Numbered from the stretch's first letter, positions 44,216 through 56,888 are shown. The stretch: 64,000 nt of DNA from Fonsecaea monophora (GCF_001642475.1 NW_019173952.1:248001-312000), one strand, 5' to 3'. Notes: generated by a model from the letters alone, not told the origin. Numbers and translations are program-made.

Positions 44216-47200
44216 TCATCTTCCATTCGTCATTTTAAGAGAGGAGGGTATACTTGGTCCGTTTTGAGCTCGCAGAAAAGGCTCTACAGCTGCCGACACT
44301 GGTGTGGTTGCCCGCGTGGGTGCCGTGCTGCGATTGTGTGCCATGTGTGCCCTGACCAGATGGCCGGCCGCGAGGGCGCTGCAGAGACTGAGCTCTCCCG
44401 CGAGAACTCCAGCTGCAATGATTCTGGCTAGTTTTCGGGCGTTGTCCCCTGGGTTTGTAGGATGAGCACCTCGCACTCCAAGCATTTCAAGCATGGTAGA
44501 CTGTGCCTCGAGAATGGTCCCTCCGCCAATGGTGCCCACTTCAATCGAGGGCATCGACACACTGATTTGGAGGTTGCCATTGTTGCTGCACGAGAGGTCA
44601 GTAACTGTCCTTCTTGGTTCCCAAGGTTGTCCACTTACTTCTTCATGATGGTAATACAGTTGGAACTCTCAACGTTTTGAGCCGGATCTTGACCTGTGGC
44701 CAAGAACATGGCCGTGACAATGTTGGAGGCGTGGGCATTGAAGCCGCCGATACTGCCCGCCATCGCACTTCCAATGAGGTTTTTGGCCACGTTGAGCTCT
44801 ACAAGCGCATCCACATCGCTCTTGAGAACACTGCGTACCACATCTCCAGGGATGATGGCTTCCGCAACCACGGCTTTACCTCTTCCGTCAATCCAGTTTA
44901 TCGCCGCAGGCTTCTTGTCGGTGCAGAAATTCCCAGACACGGTTATCGTCGCCATGTCATCAAACCCGCATTCTGTGGCCATGACCGAAAGGGCCTTCTC
45001 AACTCCTTTAGAGATCATGTTCATGCCCATTGCATCACCAGTGGTCGTCTTGAATCTGATGTAGAGATAGGTCCCGGCCAAAGCCGTCTTCATCGATTGT
45101 AACCGAGCAAATCGGCTTGTAGAATTGAAAGCCTCGCGCATCCTTCGCTGCCCTTCTTCCGAGTCAAGCCACACTTTCGCTTCACCCGCTCTAGCCAAAG
45201 TGGGAAAGCCAACACATGGACCTCGAGTCATCCCATCGCCAGTACCAACGGTGATGGCACCACCACCAGCATTGATGGCTTTACACCCTCGACTAGTGCT
45301 TGCTATAAGCACGCCTTCGGTAGTGGCCATGGGCAAGAAGTAGCTCTCACCATCAATGATCAACGGGCCGGCAACCCCCAACGGAACAGGCAAGTAACCA
45401 ATGACATTTTCACAACATGCCCCGTGAACGAGCTCGTAGTTGTAGTCTCGGTATGGAGTCTTTGAAGCTTCCAGTACAGAGGCAAAATTCTTGGTCGTGG
45501 GTGTCCTCGATACAACTGCTCTACGGACCTTGACAGCCCGAATGAATGCTTCCCCTCGGGTCATGACCTCGGTGTTTTCCAGCGTCTTCTCGATAGCATA
45601 GCCTGGAATCTTCCCTCGGAGTGACAAATCAATCAATTCCTCGTCTGTGAGGAAGGCGGCCTTTTTGTCCTTTAGCATCTGCTCGCATTCCGCTCGTGAC
45701 CTGTCTGACTTCTGCGAGACGTCAAGGCTGACTTTTCGGGGTTTCGGTGTCGAGGGCAACTCCAATTGCGGCGGCTTAGATGCGGCGGGCGAACTCGTTG
45801 CGGATTGTGACTCTTTGAGACTCCAACGGGCAGCATTAAACAAATAACCGTTCAGAATCAAACTGAGCGTGAGCGCGATCAAAACCCATTTGCTAAGCAC
45901 GGGATCCTCGAGGCTGCTGAGCAAACTCTCTATCACTCTCCCGCCGACCACGTTGAGGAACTGATCCGTATAATCAGACTCAAAGAATCCAAGATCATCT
46001 GGCGAGTCGGAGCGAGCAGTTGAAGGGTAGCCGAGCTCGTATTTGATTGGGGGTAGAACGGTAACATAGGTATCGAGTTTCTGACTCTTTGCAGCGACAT
46101 AGATCGCGTCCAAGCCGTTTTCGGCCACTTTAAAAGGGTCGATAGGAGCTGGGGTCAAAACACTGGGAATAGCAGGCCCAGGCGCTTTGATGCTTCGCGC
46201 AGTCCGGAAAGGTATTGTGCACAGGTTGATCACGTTGATAATGACGAAGCCAGTCACCATCCAAATTTTGAACTTGGGCACACTGCTGGCCTTGATCTTC
46301 TGCCCGAAGATGTTGAAGGCACCTGCTTGACTTGTCTGCCCACTAGGCCAATCATTGCTTGTCGCAACGTCTTCAGCGACCCGTTGGTTTATTCCGTCTT
46401 CCTCGAGCGCTTTGCGCAGGGCGACGTGTCGTTTGATACGATTGATCTCCAGCTTGATGCACAGGATTGTCGTATAGAAGGTAAAAAGTAGAAGGCAGTC
46501 AAACACCAAGATCCAGGCAGCCAGGAAGCAGAATTGCCTGAGCCCACCTTGGATGCCCGAAGCAGCACCCAGAATGAGAATTGCAATCTCAATGGCGTAG
46601 TCCCGGACAATCTCAAACCCAGTGTCCCTGACTGCGATCTGGATAGCATCTTGGATGGAATTCGGGCCAATTGTCGTAGCTGCTGGGCCACTGGCGCTGC
46701 CGTTCGCCGCTCCGGTCTCAAGGCCTCGCCGACTCTTGTCATAAGACGCAGACAAAACAGCCTTTGTGAGAATGATGGACTTTTCAAATCCGATTGTGAC
46801 CACCAAAAAGGGGAGGCCTTCTGACAACAAAACCATATTGATCGGGACCCCGAGCTTGGTTGTAGTCACCAATCCGAAGAGGAATGCGAACAGACTCGAA
46901 AACAAGACTGAGATAGCCAACCAGGCATTCGAACCGAGACGTTTCATGGACAGGAAAAGGGAGATAAACGTGAGGTGCATGGACAAGTACCCGAGCGACA
47001 TGATGATAATGTCCAAAGTTTCGGCATGCTTTAGCAGATCGACAAAAGAGGTCCAGCCTTCACTCAGCCATGTTCGGTAGGCACCACGTGGGCTGTTTCC
47101 ATTTAGGCGAACACCTTTCATGGTCCAAGACGGGCGGCCTTCATCATCGGACCGCTCATGTTGTGTCGGGAGCTCCTGAACAGCGCGCAGGAAATCAGGA

Positions 47201-47786
47201 AGCTCTGAAAATGAGGTATAAAAGGCCAGGGAAGTATCGTGCGATATAGGCGAGAGCAAATGGGAAGTGGTCGGGATACTGGTGGCCGTGACGTTCGCTG
47301 GTACGGGAACAGCATTGGCATCAGGAGCCAGCTGAGACGAGGAAGAGTCCGGGAACACAAAGGTTGTCAAAGCGTAATGGTTTGAGCCCTGTGTGCATAA
47401 TGTCAGCGCTGCAAGTATCTCAACATCACTCCGAATCTGAATAGACATACCAGAGGCGCCAAAGGGACGCTGGAATCGTCTGGGAATTGCCACTTCCATG
47501 CTGTTCTCTCTGAGAGTTCCAATGTTCTACTTCCTTGTAACAAAGCCTCCACATCTACTCTTCCATTATGTTGTAACGATTTAATGCCACTGTCAAACAA
47601 ACTTTCTTGCAGCAGACCGACGTAAGAGGTACTGGCAAACAATGCGATTGCGACAACTGTGTGAATCGGGTGTTGGCAAGCGAGGTTGGAGATAGCAAGG
47701 AGGTTGGAAGTGACAGTGCGGTTTAGCCAGCTGTCGGTTTTGCCCAGGGAGCGCAATTGCTTGGGCAGGAGGTGGGAGCCTCGCAT
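44216..47786 (-). CDS. HMG1: HMG-CoA reductase (class I, sterol-sensing domain)
   Basis: Exons 47786-47451, 47388-44639 and 44585-44216 join to 1151 residues, normal for filamentous fungi. The enzyme makes mevalonate from HMG-CoA with NADPH in the ER membrane, the rate-setting step of ergosterol and isoprenoid synthesis. The N-terminal part starts [10 protein letters not shown] and has a first membrane helix after [10 protein letters not shown]. The sterol-sensing region spans about 235-400 ([36 protein letters not shown]). The catalytic domain from about 700 on shows [64 protein letters not shown] and the catalytic-His block [11 protein letters not shown]. An in-frame Met at 47,882 would add 32 residues; the family favours the shorter start. 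It stands without neighbouring terpene-cluster genes, so a housekeeping copy is likely. Confidence 0.95.
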
Positions 47787-50331
47787 TTTGAGGAAGAAAG
47801 TAGGGCGTTGTCGGGGGTAGTGACAAGGATGGTGGGACGAGGGTTGTCGACGTCTATCTTTCCATGCTCGGGGGAACAGCACAAATCCTGCACGTCACTT
47901 TGTAAGTTGTATGAAACGAAGACAAAGATCAAAGAAAGGTCGCATCTCAAGTGGCGGTCAACGAGGGTAATATGAAGGAGGCGACGACATACCAATGTAG
48001 TTGGAGAATCAGGTACAAACTGCGATTTGGGGTGTTTCGAGGTGTACCTTGTGTAAGCGAGGGCAACAGCAGGTCACTCGGTAGCGATTGAAGGGCTGAA
48101 CAAAAAGATATTCGGGATAGGGAGAGAGGGTGGAGGGAAATAGTCGCAGGGGTGAAGCATAGAGAGATACAACTCGCTCCTAGGTGATTGAAGCCGTGAA
48201 GCGACCCATGGGATCTATGGTGTCTTCGCCCATAAAATTTCCAGCAGGTTTGTTCCCGGGGGGTGGTGCCTAGGCAGGGTTCCGGCTGGATACTACTCGC
48301 ATCTCCAAGCCCCTAGTCCAGGATTGGGGGCCTTTCTTTGGTCCTTTGGGGTTGTTCAGGTCCACATACTTTATCCAACCAACTCGGATGATTGGGCCGC
48401 TTCCAACAGTTTTCACCGCCACAGCTGGTGCAGCTTCTTTGCCGATTGCCCTGATCAGAGGGTGAAAAAAGTGCTGAAGATCAATCAAATGCAGGTTTCT
48501 CCCTTGTGGGCCGATTCGGCATCTCAAAAGTTCTGTTAGCACAAGCTGCCTCTCCAAAGAAACAATTGGCCATGACGCCTTGACAGGTTCTGTACCTGCA
48601 TGAGATGTTCGCATCTGTGCCACTGCAACGCGCGTTGTCGCGCCGCCGCACCAGCCTGCATCTCCCTGCGCCGAAACTCCAGTCCACTGACCCAAAACAA
48701 TCTGATGCTCGTGCGATGCTGAGTGCGAGATAATCGTACCATTCCTGACCCTTTACAAAATTGCCTCCGGATTTCACCCTTATTTCCTCCCAAAAACATA
48801 CCATATAGCGTAACTCCACGTAAACTACCAATAGAAACATCTTATACGGTCCTCACTCTAATAGATGGCAAGTCTTTCAAAACGCATACAAAGCAACACC
48901 GAGACTAAGGCTCGGTGGGAACAAGTGCTTGTCAGTGCTCGAAGTGGTTGTATATGTGTTCTCGACTAGGTTGCGATCTCCCTAGGTATCGGAATACGTA
49001 GAGGTCAAAGTGAAACTCTCGGATGACCTTCTTGATGCCACGATGAGTAGAGCTAACGAAAGCGACATAGCACAAACACATCCTTTTCTTCTGGCCTGGA
49101 AATCTTGGTGGTTTCTCGTCTCTATGCACTAAGGACCGTAAAACGTTCCATTGTGCTCGGCCTGATGGCTGGAGCATGTTGAATCGTACGCATGTGCTAG
49201 TATCATTCCGAATAACTTAGCCAAGTAAGATTTTGATCGCGGCCAGCCCAAGCGAATAGTGATGAGACCGTAACCGCCGAGTAGAGCAAGCACTCATCTT
49301 GTCGCAATATCAACCCCGTCCAAGCAGTAGAAGATGCTGATGCTCACCCTACTTCAAGCTGGTGGTTTTTCTGTCCAAAGCTAGCGTAGTTAGCTTAACA
49401 TCATGACTGCTCTCCCCAGCCACAAACACCTATCATTGACCACTTTATCGCATACCCCTGTGGCTACTCGACCGTCACGAGACACGGGCCTTGACCGCAG
49501 TCAGTGCTCCAGGTACGCCTCGGTTTCCTCATTCGGCGTCGTTTCCAAGACACAAACTCACAACGGAATCATTATCCATGGATCCGTTGTGACGAGGAAA
49601 ACAGTATGTGGTACGCCAGTTTAAAACGCCGCTCCTGGGACGTTTTCTCGACTGGTTCTCAGGAGCCCAGATCGAAGATAGCCAATCGGCAAAGACTCTA
49701 AAGGGTGTGATCGCCTACCTCAAGAACATATGCCAGGACAGTGCGGATGAGGATGAACATGCCAATACTCCAACATCAAGGATTACCACCCAGAACACCC
49801 CATGGGCACGTTACCTGGATCTCCCAAGTTTGCTGTCTCCATGATCGGCTGACGTTGTGGCACAGAGTCGCGCGACAGAACAGGGACGATTGTCGGAAGA
49901 GCCGAAGCAGTAGCTCTACGAAGGCACTGACGCTTTGGTGCTCATTCAGAAGGTCGAAGGAGAAGTGGAATAGGAGAAGATCATGTCGGTCCAAGGTTGT
50001 AAGACAGGCTTCGATGGACGATCTGAAAGGTTGTTTTCGTGTTTGCCTTCTGCAGGACCCTCCAAGCGCTGGCGTTTCATGGGTATAACACAACACCTCA
50101 TCCAAGTTGGTCTCGTTGAGTTTATCCAATGCTCCCAAAATCTATCGCACTCACGCGGCTGTATTCTCTCCGCGTGGGACCAAATATGTCGTTAGCCTCC
50201 GACCGCAGTGTGTAGATTGAATTGGCCTTTGAGCAAGTCGAGACAAGCCGGTTGACGTCTCCCGTAAGGTAAAACGAGTATTCAAGCTCCATCTTATCAA
50301 TCCTCGCATGCGTCGTCTTATCACGACAAGG
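47787..50331. other. 2.5 kb region upstream of HMG-CoA reductase
   Basis: Contains the reductase promoter and the Rrp41 3' end. Several minus-strand frames of 70-140 codons near 48.3-48.8 kb and 49.8-50.1 kb show no domain, signal or usable splice partners, so none is called. Confidence 0.45.
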
Positions 50332-51172
50332 TCACCGCCGACTCATCATGACCTTGGCGCCGTGTTTCTTGACCACATCCTCCATCTTCCTCCTCACCTC
50401 TTTACAGCCATCCACGCCGGTGGCCAACATGGCCTCCACTTTCCCGGTGCTGGCAGCAATCTCGACCCGCGAGTCCATCATCAACACCGACACTTTATCC
50501 TCCCGCTTCTCGCCCCCAGACACTGTGGCGAGGGTAAGATATGCCAGCTCCTGCTCTTCTGCATTGTTCAAATCCAGCACCGGCTCCACTTTTGCCTTTG
50601 AGTCATCTGTAGGGACAATGATCCCGGAGCTCACGGCGGCGAGGATGCTCGGCATGGGCACACCGGCGTCGACCAAGGCTAGGCTTGCAGCGTTCAGGCA
50701 GGCGACTAGAAGCCCTCCATCGAGGCTCAAGACGTGCAAGGAGATTGTGATTAGAGAGCGCGGATACAAGTGCGTGAACAGGTGGGACTGAAATGATGAG
50801 GATATCGTGGATTGAAGTTCTTGGATTTGTTTGTCGGTGCGGGTTCGCCGGCGTCGCTCGCTCGATGCAAAGGGGGCAACGTTCAGGTCGGTTTCGACTA
50901 TGGCATTGTTGTTGTCGCGTTGGCCGCGTCTGCGAGCAGGAAAATGTTAGTTCTAAATTTCAGAATATTCACCGCGAAGTGGTCGAGTCGCACCCTTCTC
51001 TTGGTCCCGTCACTGTACACAGTACCACTGTGTTGCCCATAGTGAGCATACTGGATCCATCACTCGAAGGCTGAGTTGAAATGGAGGCGGTGATGCGCCG
51101 CAGCTCATTCCATCGTCGGCCATCCTGTCGGAGCAAGGTGTGGGAGTAAGTTGAGATTGTGTCGAGAGGCAT
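50332..51172 (-). CDS. SKI6: Exosome core subunit Rrp41/Ski6 (RNase PH family)
   Basis: Exons 51172-50973 and 50929-50332 give 265 residues, with a 43-nt intron (GTGAAT...CTCGCAG). The RNase PH fold is clear: RQDGRRWNELRRITASIS near the N-terminus, GNTVVLCTVTGPRE, then NAIVETDLNVAPFASSERRR, SLHVLSLDGGLLVACLNAAS and ALVDAGVPM, and VLDLNNAEEQELAYLTLATV. The C-terminus ends in a helical segment (EVRRKMEDVVKKHG). Rrp41 is part of the nine-subunit ring of the nuclear and cytoplasmic RNA exosome; in eukaryotes the ring is catalytically inert and channels RNA to Rrp44/Rrp6. The MPLDTIS start fits the family. A longer frame reaches upstream but lacks conserved content. Confidence 0.93.
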
Positions 51173-51614
51173 TGTGTTGGCGGTAGAAACTGATGGGAGC
51201 CGCTGGATATTGGAACCGGGCGAGACGGTCGTCCTGTCTGGGATCACTGGCGCAAAGGTTTGGCTACAAGTCGGTTTTCAGAGCAAGACTGACGCAGGGT
51301 AATGAACGGAATTTGAGAATTGCGGTCGAATTCGAAGAGCAAGGGTTGTGATTGGCGGAAGCTTATTGCTCGCCGCAATGGGTCTCGAAGTGGAGAATCG
51401 GGTTTTTATACACCGAGCCAACGTCAATCCAATCTTGTATAGAGGCACCAGAGCACACGGTGTACTCCCCTCTCAAACTGGGGCAAGAAAAACGTCAAGA
51501 TAAGAATAGAGCTTTGAAGAACGTTTCATTCATTGTTTGTTTGGATCAACTTTTCATTTTCCCTCCACCTGATTCGCCTACGTTGCGCGATACCACCAAT
51601 CTTGTAGAAGGGGT
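51173..51614. other. Short intergenic region
   Basis: Rrp41 promoter and 3' end of the second sugar porter; no gene seen. Confidence 0.55.
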
Positions 51615-53410
51615 TCACGCCTCTCGCAACTCCTCCACATGAGATGTATGACTGACATTCTTCATCTCTCCCAAGTCCTTTCCCATTGCCTCTGCCGCGT
51701 AGCTCTCCACCCCGGTACAGACATAGCCCTTGAACTTCCTTGCCGGCAGCCTCGCCTCGAACATCTCGTGAATCTCCTCTAGAGTACGATCTCGCGTTTC
51801 GGGCAGGAAGAAATAGGTGAAAACGACGCAAACCACGTTGCTGCCAAACCAGATGTATCCGTACTTGGCGCTCCAGCCAAACTTGGCTGGGTTTATGAAG
51901 TAAGGGGCTGAAAAAGTCCCAGCCCAGTTGCCAAGAAAGTTCATTGCGGTGGCCAAACCGAACGTGAACGCACGCAGTTGATTGTTGACGTACTCGCCAC
52001 CCAAAAGCCATGCATAAGGAGCTATCTTGTTGTTAGTTCTGCTCTGAACCGGCTTGGAAATCGGCGGGACAAACCGTAGGCAACATAGAAGAACGTGAAG
52101 AGGGCGATGAAAGCGACAACTACTTTTCCTGTCGACGCACTTCCGGGACTCGTGCTCCAGGCAATCGCTGGGATCAGCTGGCATATGGCACATGCCATGA
52201 GGCCGACTAAGAGCACTGTACGTCGATCGATAAGTCGCACGAAGAAGAAACTGACCAGCACCCCAATCAAGCCGGTGCAAGTGACCAAGATTGAGTATGC
52301 GAAAGGGTTCTTTACACCAGCCATTTGCAAGTAATAGACCGTATAAATGTTAACTGTTCGTTTAGATTAGCCCTGTAGATCGAAAAAACATTGGAGATAT
52401 AGAGAAATACCCCAGCTGGATCTGTTTGCGCGTCAGCCGTGTCCTGGGACAAAAGGAAGTGCACTTACCCGTTTGCCGAATGAAAACAAACGACAGCGAT
52501 AGAAAGGAGGGTTCTGCGCAGATTTGTGCCTCGCCACATCTCCAAGAATAGAGCTTTCTTGTTCTGTTCTAGTTGTTCTCTGGTTGACTGTCGGATTTCA
52601 TTCAGCTCCGCCTGGAACTCTAGCTCGTCGATATTCGAATTTCGAAGTCTCCGTAACGCGGCCTCGGCGGCCTCCTCTTTCCTCTGGACCATCAGCCACC
52701 TTGGCGACTCGGGCGCGAAGAAAAAGAGGAGGATGGCCTGTAGAGTTGGTGCCACAAAGAAGATTGCCAAGGGGATCTGATATGCGTCCCGGCCGGTCAT
52801 GGTATGCGTCCCAAAGTCAACGCTTGCGCCAACAATGGACCCAATGGAAAGCATGACTTGATACACAGCAAATGAGATGCCTCGCAGGTGTGCGGGTGCG
52901 GCCTCATGGACGTATAGCTGAGCAAAGGTAAGAAACCAGCCGACGGAGATACCTCGGAGATAAGTCAGCGGAAGATGGACAGGAGAACATGGTTTCCTAT
53001 AGCGCACCCAAGATAAGACGTGCAACATAAAGAGCTGCCTTGCTCCTGGTTCCCAGCTGGATGCTGGTTGCCACGAAGTTGAGAAGTGTGGCTGCCCAAA
53101 GGCCATGTCTTCTTCCAAATTTCGCGCTGAAGGGTCCAACCAGCAAGGACGAAACAAAAGTACCTATCGTCATCAACGAGGATATCAATTGCTGCACAGT
53201 CGGGTCAATGTTCCAAGTGCCCAGCTCCTCTGAATAATACCCGAAAACCTCGAGGAAGCCGGGCATTGAAAGGAACCCGCCCACGAGCGCGTAATCAAGG
53301 CCATACTGGAAGGTGGCCATAGTAGCCACTACACATATGGCAAGACATTTCCTGTGACTTAGCACGTCGAGCTTGAGGGGGTTGGCAGAGACAGGAGCAC
53401 CGCCAACCAT
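51615..53410 (-). CDS. MFS sugar porter with an 11-nt microexon
   Basis: Exons 53410-53008, 52952-52469, 52421-52411, 52353-52075 and 52021-51615 join in frame to 527 residues. Sugar-porter marks are FSAKFGRRHGLW after TM2, a RGISFAVYQVMLSIGSIVG TM4-5 segment, PESPRWL mid-protein, and LPETRDRTLEEIHEMFEARL after TM12 with the tail ARKFKGYVC, a combination I associate with alpha-glucoside-type permeases. The third exon is only 11 nt and codes the GSSW needed to link SANG to VNIYTVYYLQMAG; without it the frame breaks. The TM8-9 loop reads LIDRRTV, lacking the usual glycine. Uptake of a disaccharide or hexose by proton symport is likely; the substrate is open. It belongs to a different subfamily from the other porter in this window. 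Confidence 0.9.
52411..52421 (-). other. Microexon of 11 nt
   Basis: Flanked by an acceptor (AAACAG) and a donor (GTATTT) on the minus strand. It supplies the codons for S-S-W and parts of two junction codons between membrane segments 6 and 7. Frame and family sequence both require it. Confidence 0.75.
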
Positions 53411-55151
53411 CTTGTCGAAAGTCCACCAGGGGCTGTGTTATGACAGTGGTGCGAAGGTAGAGGTAACCAACCGCTAGGAATATTGAGCGTTGGCCTGGTC
53501 GTTGGTCAGGATATCTGAAGCACCATGCAAGGAGCAGCACAAGCCCCTCGCTGGAGCGAGAGTTGCCATAGATATACAACATGGCACCCAGGATTTCCTC
53601 TGGGGACACTACCACAGATCCTGCCATCTTTTGGAGAAAGGAGTAAGTTGGTGGATGCAGAGTATGGAGTAACGTGGGGAGCTATTGCGGAGGCGGCCCG
53701 GTTAACGAATCACCGTCTCCCAGATGTTTGTGGATGTGTGGTCAACATCAAGCTCACGGGAAGTGACCGGGCTAGCTCCTTGGTACGCCCATCAAAGCCT
53801 TGTTGCTTCTCAAAGAGACCCTCAGGCCGTGGAGGATGATCAGCAACTGCCGAAAAGTGTGGCGGTCAATATCTGGTCAATCCCACATTTGATGCTCGTT
53901 GAGGAGTATGCTCGTTCCTCCACAGGACAGAGGACATGCTTGGGCCGCGGACATGGTGCTCAGGTCCCTATCCGTCTCGGTGCCCTCATCCGTGGCCTGG
54001 CCAATCCTTACCGCTTCAAAGAGCCAGGTATAGCGACATCCACGTGGTCGACAATGCTGTCACTCTCGAATCCCACAAACAGTGACCCAAAATGTCAGAA
54101 ACAGCTGGCTACGCCGACTTTTGTCTAGAGTTGGGAGGGTGTTCGGACCGTCCGTTCGTCCAAAACTCCAGAGACATACTCTATCACGACGAACATCCCC
54201 GAGAATGTTAAATCGTCAAAACAAGTTCTCACTCACATACTTTTATGTTAGTGGACTGACAAGGGTCTGGTCCTATTACTGAATGTAGACATTAGTGCTG
54301 AGTAAACGGGTGGTTCAGGTAGGATAGAAATACTGATACATCGAGAATCTGTGTGGTTACATACTGTATATTGGCTTAATAGGCGAGGAAGGTAGTATTT
54401 GAGTTTGGCCTAGATTCTCTCCGTCTATTATAGGAAATTAAGTCTTCTATACATGGGCCAAGGTTCTGCACAAGAATCTGTCCACCTCCAGCCGAAACAA
54501 CTCCGGCAATATGTGCTCCAATCTCCAAGTTTGAAGTTTGGGGTTGTCCATGTGTGTCATGGCAAGAGTGAGTAGATTTGATTGCTTGCAGCAGGTCCGT
54601 GCGCGCCTGGCCAACGAATAACACGGCCCTGACAGCTCACATGCGAGGGAAACTTAATTCAAAATATAAAAATACAACGTATCTGCTGGCTGTGATCAAA
54701 AACTGTCATAGCTCTTTGGTTGTTTCGAGATGGTATATACTTACAAAGGTGTCGTTCGAACGCTTCGTTCAAAACGGTTCCTCGATATACTTTGCGAAAT
54801 ATGGTTACGCTGACAAATCAGACGAAGAAGATCCGTTTTTTCTCCCCATGACAATAATGATGACCAGATCCTCATGAGGCCCAAGGTGATTTGGCGATGG
54901 CAAGCAGTGAACACTGCAAGAACAGCGAGTGTAAGTGTCGAGTATCACAAGCACGGTGGGTGTGAGTGTCGAACACCACCAGTACAAGCCAAATGCGAAT
55001 TAAACAAGGTCAGTATCGGTAAGTATTGGTCGGGGCAGCCATTACTCTAAAGCCGAACACCAAACGCCAGGAGAAAGAAGAGAGAAAACACAGGAACAAT
55101 TGCTGTGTCTTGTCAGGATCATACCAATGTATCTGCAGACAGCAAAATGCT
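53411..55151. other. Gene-poor, partly AT-rich region
   Basis: Contains the promoter of the sugar porter at the left. The stretch at about 54.2-54.8 kb is clearly AT-richer than its surroundings. A short imperfect duplication (GTGTAAGTGTCGAGTATCAC / GTGTGAGTGTCGAACACCAC) lies at about 54,927-54,980. No gene is supported. Confidence 0.45.
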
Positions 55152-55385
55152 TTAAAGGGCCTTTTTATTTGACCTTGATTTGAAAATTCTTTTCGGCAAT
55201 CTTTTGCCTGGGCGCACAGTATCGTCCTCGTCGTCAAACTTCCTTTTACGCCCAGTGGACGGCCGCACGGCGGGACTGCCCTCTCGAACAGTACCTGTCG
55301 TCTTCTTGTTAGACGCCTTTACCTCCGTACTGACGGGCAACTTTATCTTGCTGGCGGACGTCTTTATCTTCCCAGCAGAAGGCAT
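55152..55385 (-). CDS. Possible small basic nuclear protein, 77 aa
   Basis: A frame starting MPSAGKIKTSASKIK, with a very good fungal start context (CACC before ATG) and a strongly basic, Lys/Ser/Thr-rich composition. Near residue 45-75 is GRKRKFDDEDD followed by RPGKRLPKRIFKSRSNKK, which looks like nuclear-localisation sequence. No known family is recognised. It lies head-to-head with, and overlaps the start of, a degraded plus-strand reading frame. It could itself be a remnant of a larger gene or a chance frame. Confidence 0.35.
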   Translation of the reverse strand: MPSAGKIKTSASKIKLPVSTEVKASNKKTTGTVREGSPAVRPSTGRKRKFDDEDDTVRPGKRLPKRIFKSRSNKKAL

Positions 55386-56888
55386 GGTGGTCGCGAAGGG
55401 GAGGGCGGCCCTCGCTGAGGAACACGCTCCTCGCATTCAAAAGGAATGGGAAGATCTGCTCCAAAACTACCCCGTCAGTCTAACAAATCAGCGCAAGACT
55501 CCCTGAAAGTTTTCCTTTCCAAAAGCTCCAGACTTCACATTCGAGCGCGCCGTCAGGGAGAAAGTACTCGGCAGAAAAAAGGCGGCTCCTAATGCTCAAA
55601 ACCCAAACCCTCCTTGGTTGTTTCAGGTTGAGCTCAACACCACCCAGGGCAAACGGACTGGTAACATACCCGAGGACAAGGTCACAGTGTGGCCGCTAGG
55701 GTTTCCATTTGTGTGCAATGTGGACCATCCATCGAGCCACCAAGGCGTGCTGGCACTTCAGAAAGGTGATTAAAGACAAGTTGTTCGATTACACTGGGGG
55801 AATGACGACAAGGGCAATTCTCCTCAGGGACGTCCAAATGCTGTTCCTTGGTTTCAAGTCTACTGCAAGGGTCAACAAGGATACGTCAACTTTTGGGCCC
55901 TTGAAATCGGTCGTGTCAATGCGGTCGGGCTGGCCACGATTGTTCCTCCAGCCTCAGATCCAAATGCCACTAAGGAGACGTCCAGGACAAGGCAGTCTTT
56001 ACGAAATCAACTCTACCAGGCCGAGCCAGTATCTATAGGCAAGCGCCGTTCAAGGCCGTTCAAGATACCGTATCCGGCCGCATTGTCCTGTATGCATGGA
56101 ACGCGAGTCACACGTCAGACCCTCGACCCCATTTTACCATCACCACCTCTGCCGCGAGGGCAAACAACTCCCTGGCCGACATCCAGCCAGGGGCTTTGAT
56201 CTATCCCACTTTTGAGACTTCCAAATCTGGACCTCACCCAGTACAGTGGGCGCGATTCCCCAAGCTCGGGCCCGTTTCCAATTGCATTCTGCGTCGAGTT
56301 CCAGCTCCCCAACAAAATGTGGGAAAAGGTCTACATACAATCGCAGACCGTCTTCGAATTCGCTCCGGGCTGCGGCTCCACGGGGCTCGACACTGTTTCC
56401 CACAGCTCGACAACCTCGAGCGTTGTCCAGGGACTAGCAGACAAGGTGCCGGGAATGTTGGTGAACTATGCCAAAGCCGTCGCAATCATCCGCTCCCTCG
56501 AGCAACGATGCGTCCCGAACGACTACAGCTGGATGATCGAATTTGGAGCCGTTCGCATCATGAAAGTCACGCACAGTTTCCTCGATCAGCAGGTCACGAT
56601 CAAGCACCTGGACCGACGCCGCGGGGCATGCGGTCCAATTGTGACGGTTGCTTCATTGGTGGCGGTGATGATGGTTCTGCAAGCACTCAGCAACAATCGC
56701 AGTGGATCTGCAAAAAGCATTCTGACATGGGATGCACGAATTGCCATCAAAGAGGCATTCCCTGCCCGCGGACGAACCTGGAAAATGCCCCAAACCTCTG
56801 GGCTTTGCTCAGGCCGCTCCCGGAGACCAAGGACAATGTGATTCGCGACGACCCTCCAAATTTGATGGAGTTGCAGTACGGGCAATGA
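55384..56888 (+). pseudogene. Degraded protein-coding gene, unrecognised product
   Basis: Protein-like sequence runs on the plus strand but needs several frame changes. From ATG 55,384 the first frame gives KEWEDLLQNYPVSLTNQ and, past a TGA at 55,504, PDFTFERAVREKVLG and VTVWPLGFPFVCNVDHP. After a TAA at 55,771 come PWFQVYCKGQQGYVNFWALE and VGLATIVPP. From about 56,034 the coherent text moves to another frame (VSGRIVLYAWNASHTS, SLADIQPGALIYPTFETS). Near 56,270 it returns (FPIAFCVEFQLPNKMWEKVY), and after about 56,620 a Cys-rich stretch (WICKKHSDMGCTNCHQRG) appears again in the second frame. Both early stops are one C-to-T change from Arg or Gln codons. I cannot name the family. A multi-intron gene is possible, but no good splice pairs cover the stops. 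Confidence 0.4.

Noticed and set aside
44216..47786. HMG-CoA reductase as part of a terpenoid biosynthetic cluster
   Set aside because: No terpene cyclase, prenyltransferase, polyketide synthase or P450 is present in the window, and the neighbours are housekeeping genes.
48270..48840. Overlapping minus-strand frames of 119 and 141 codons upstream of HMG-CoA reductase
   Set aside because: Neither has recognisable content or splice partners; they lie in the reductase promoter region.
53295..53627. Minus-strand frame that could extend the second sugar porter upstream
   Set aside because: It is in another frame and shows no sugar-porter sequence; the family-like N-terminus begins at 53,410.
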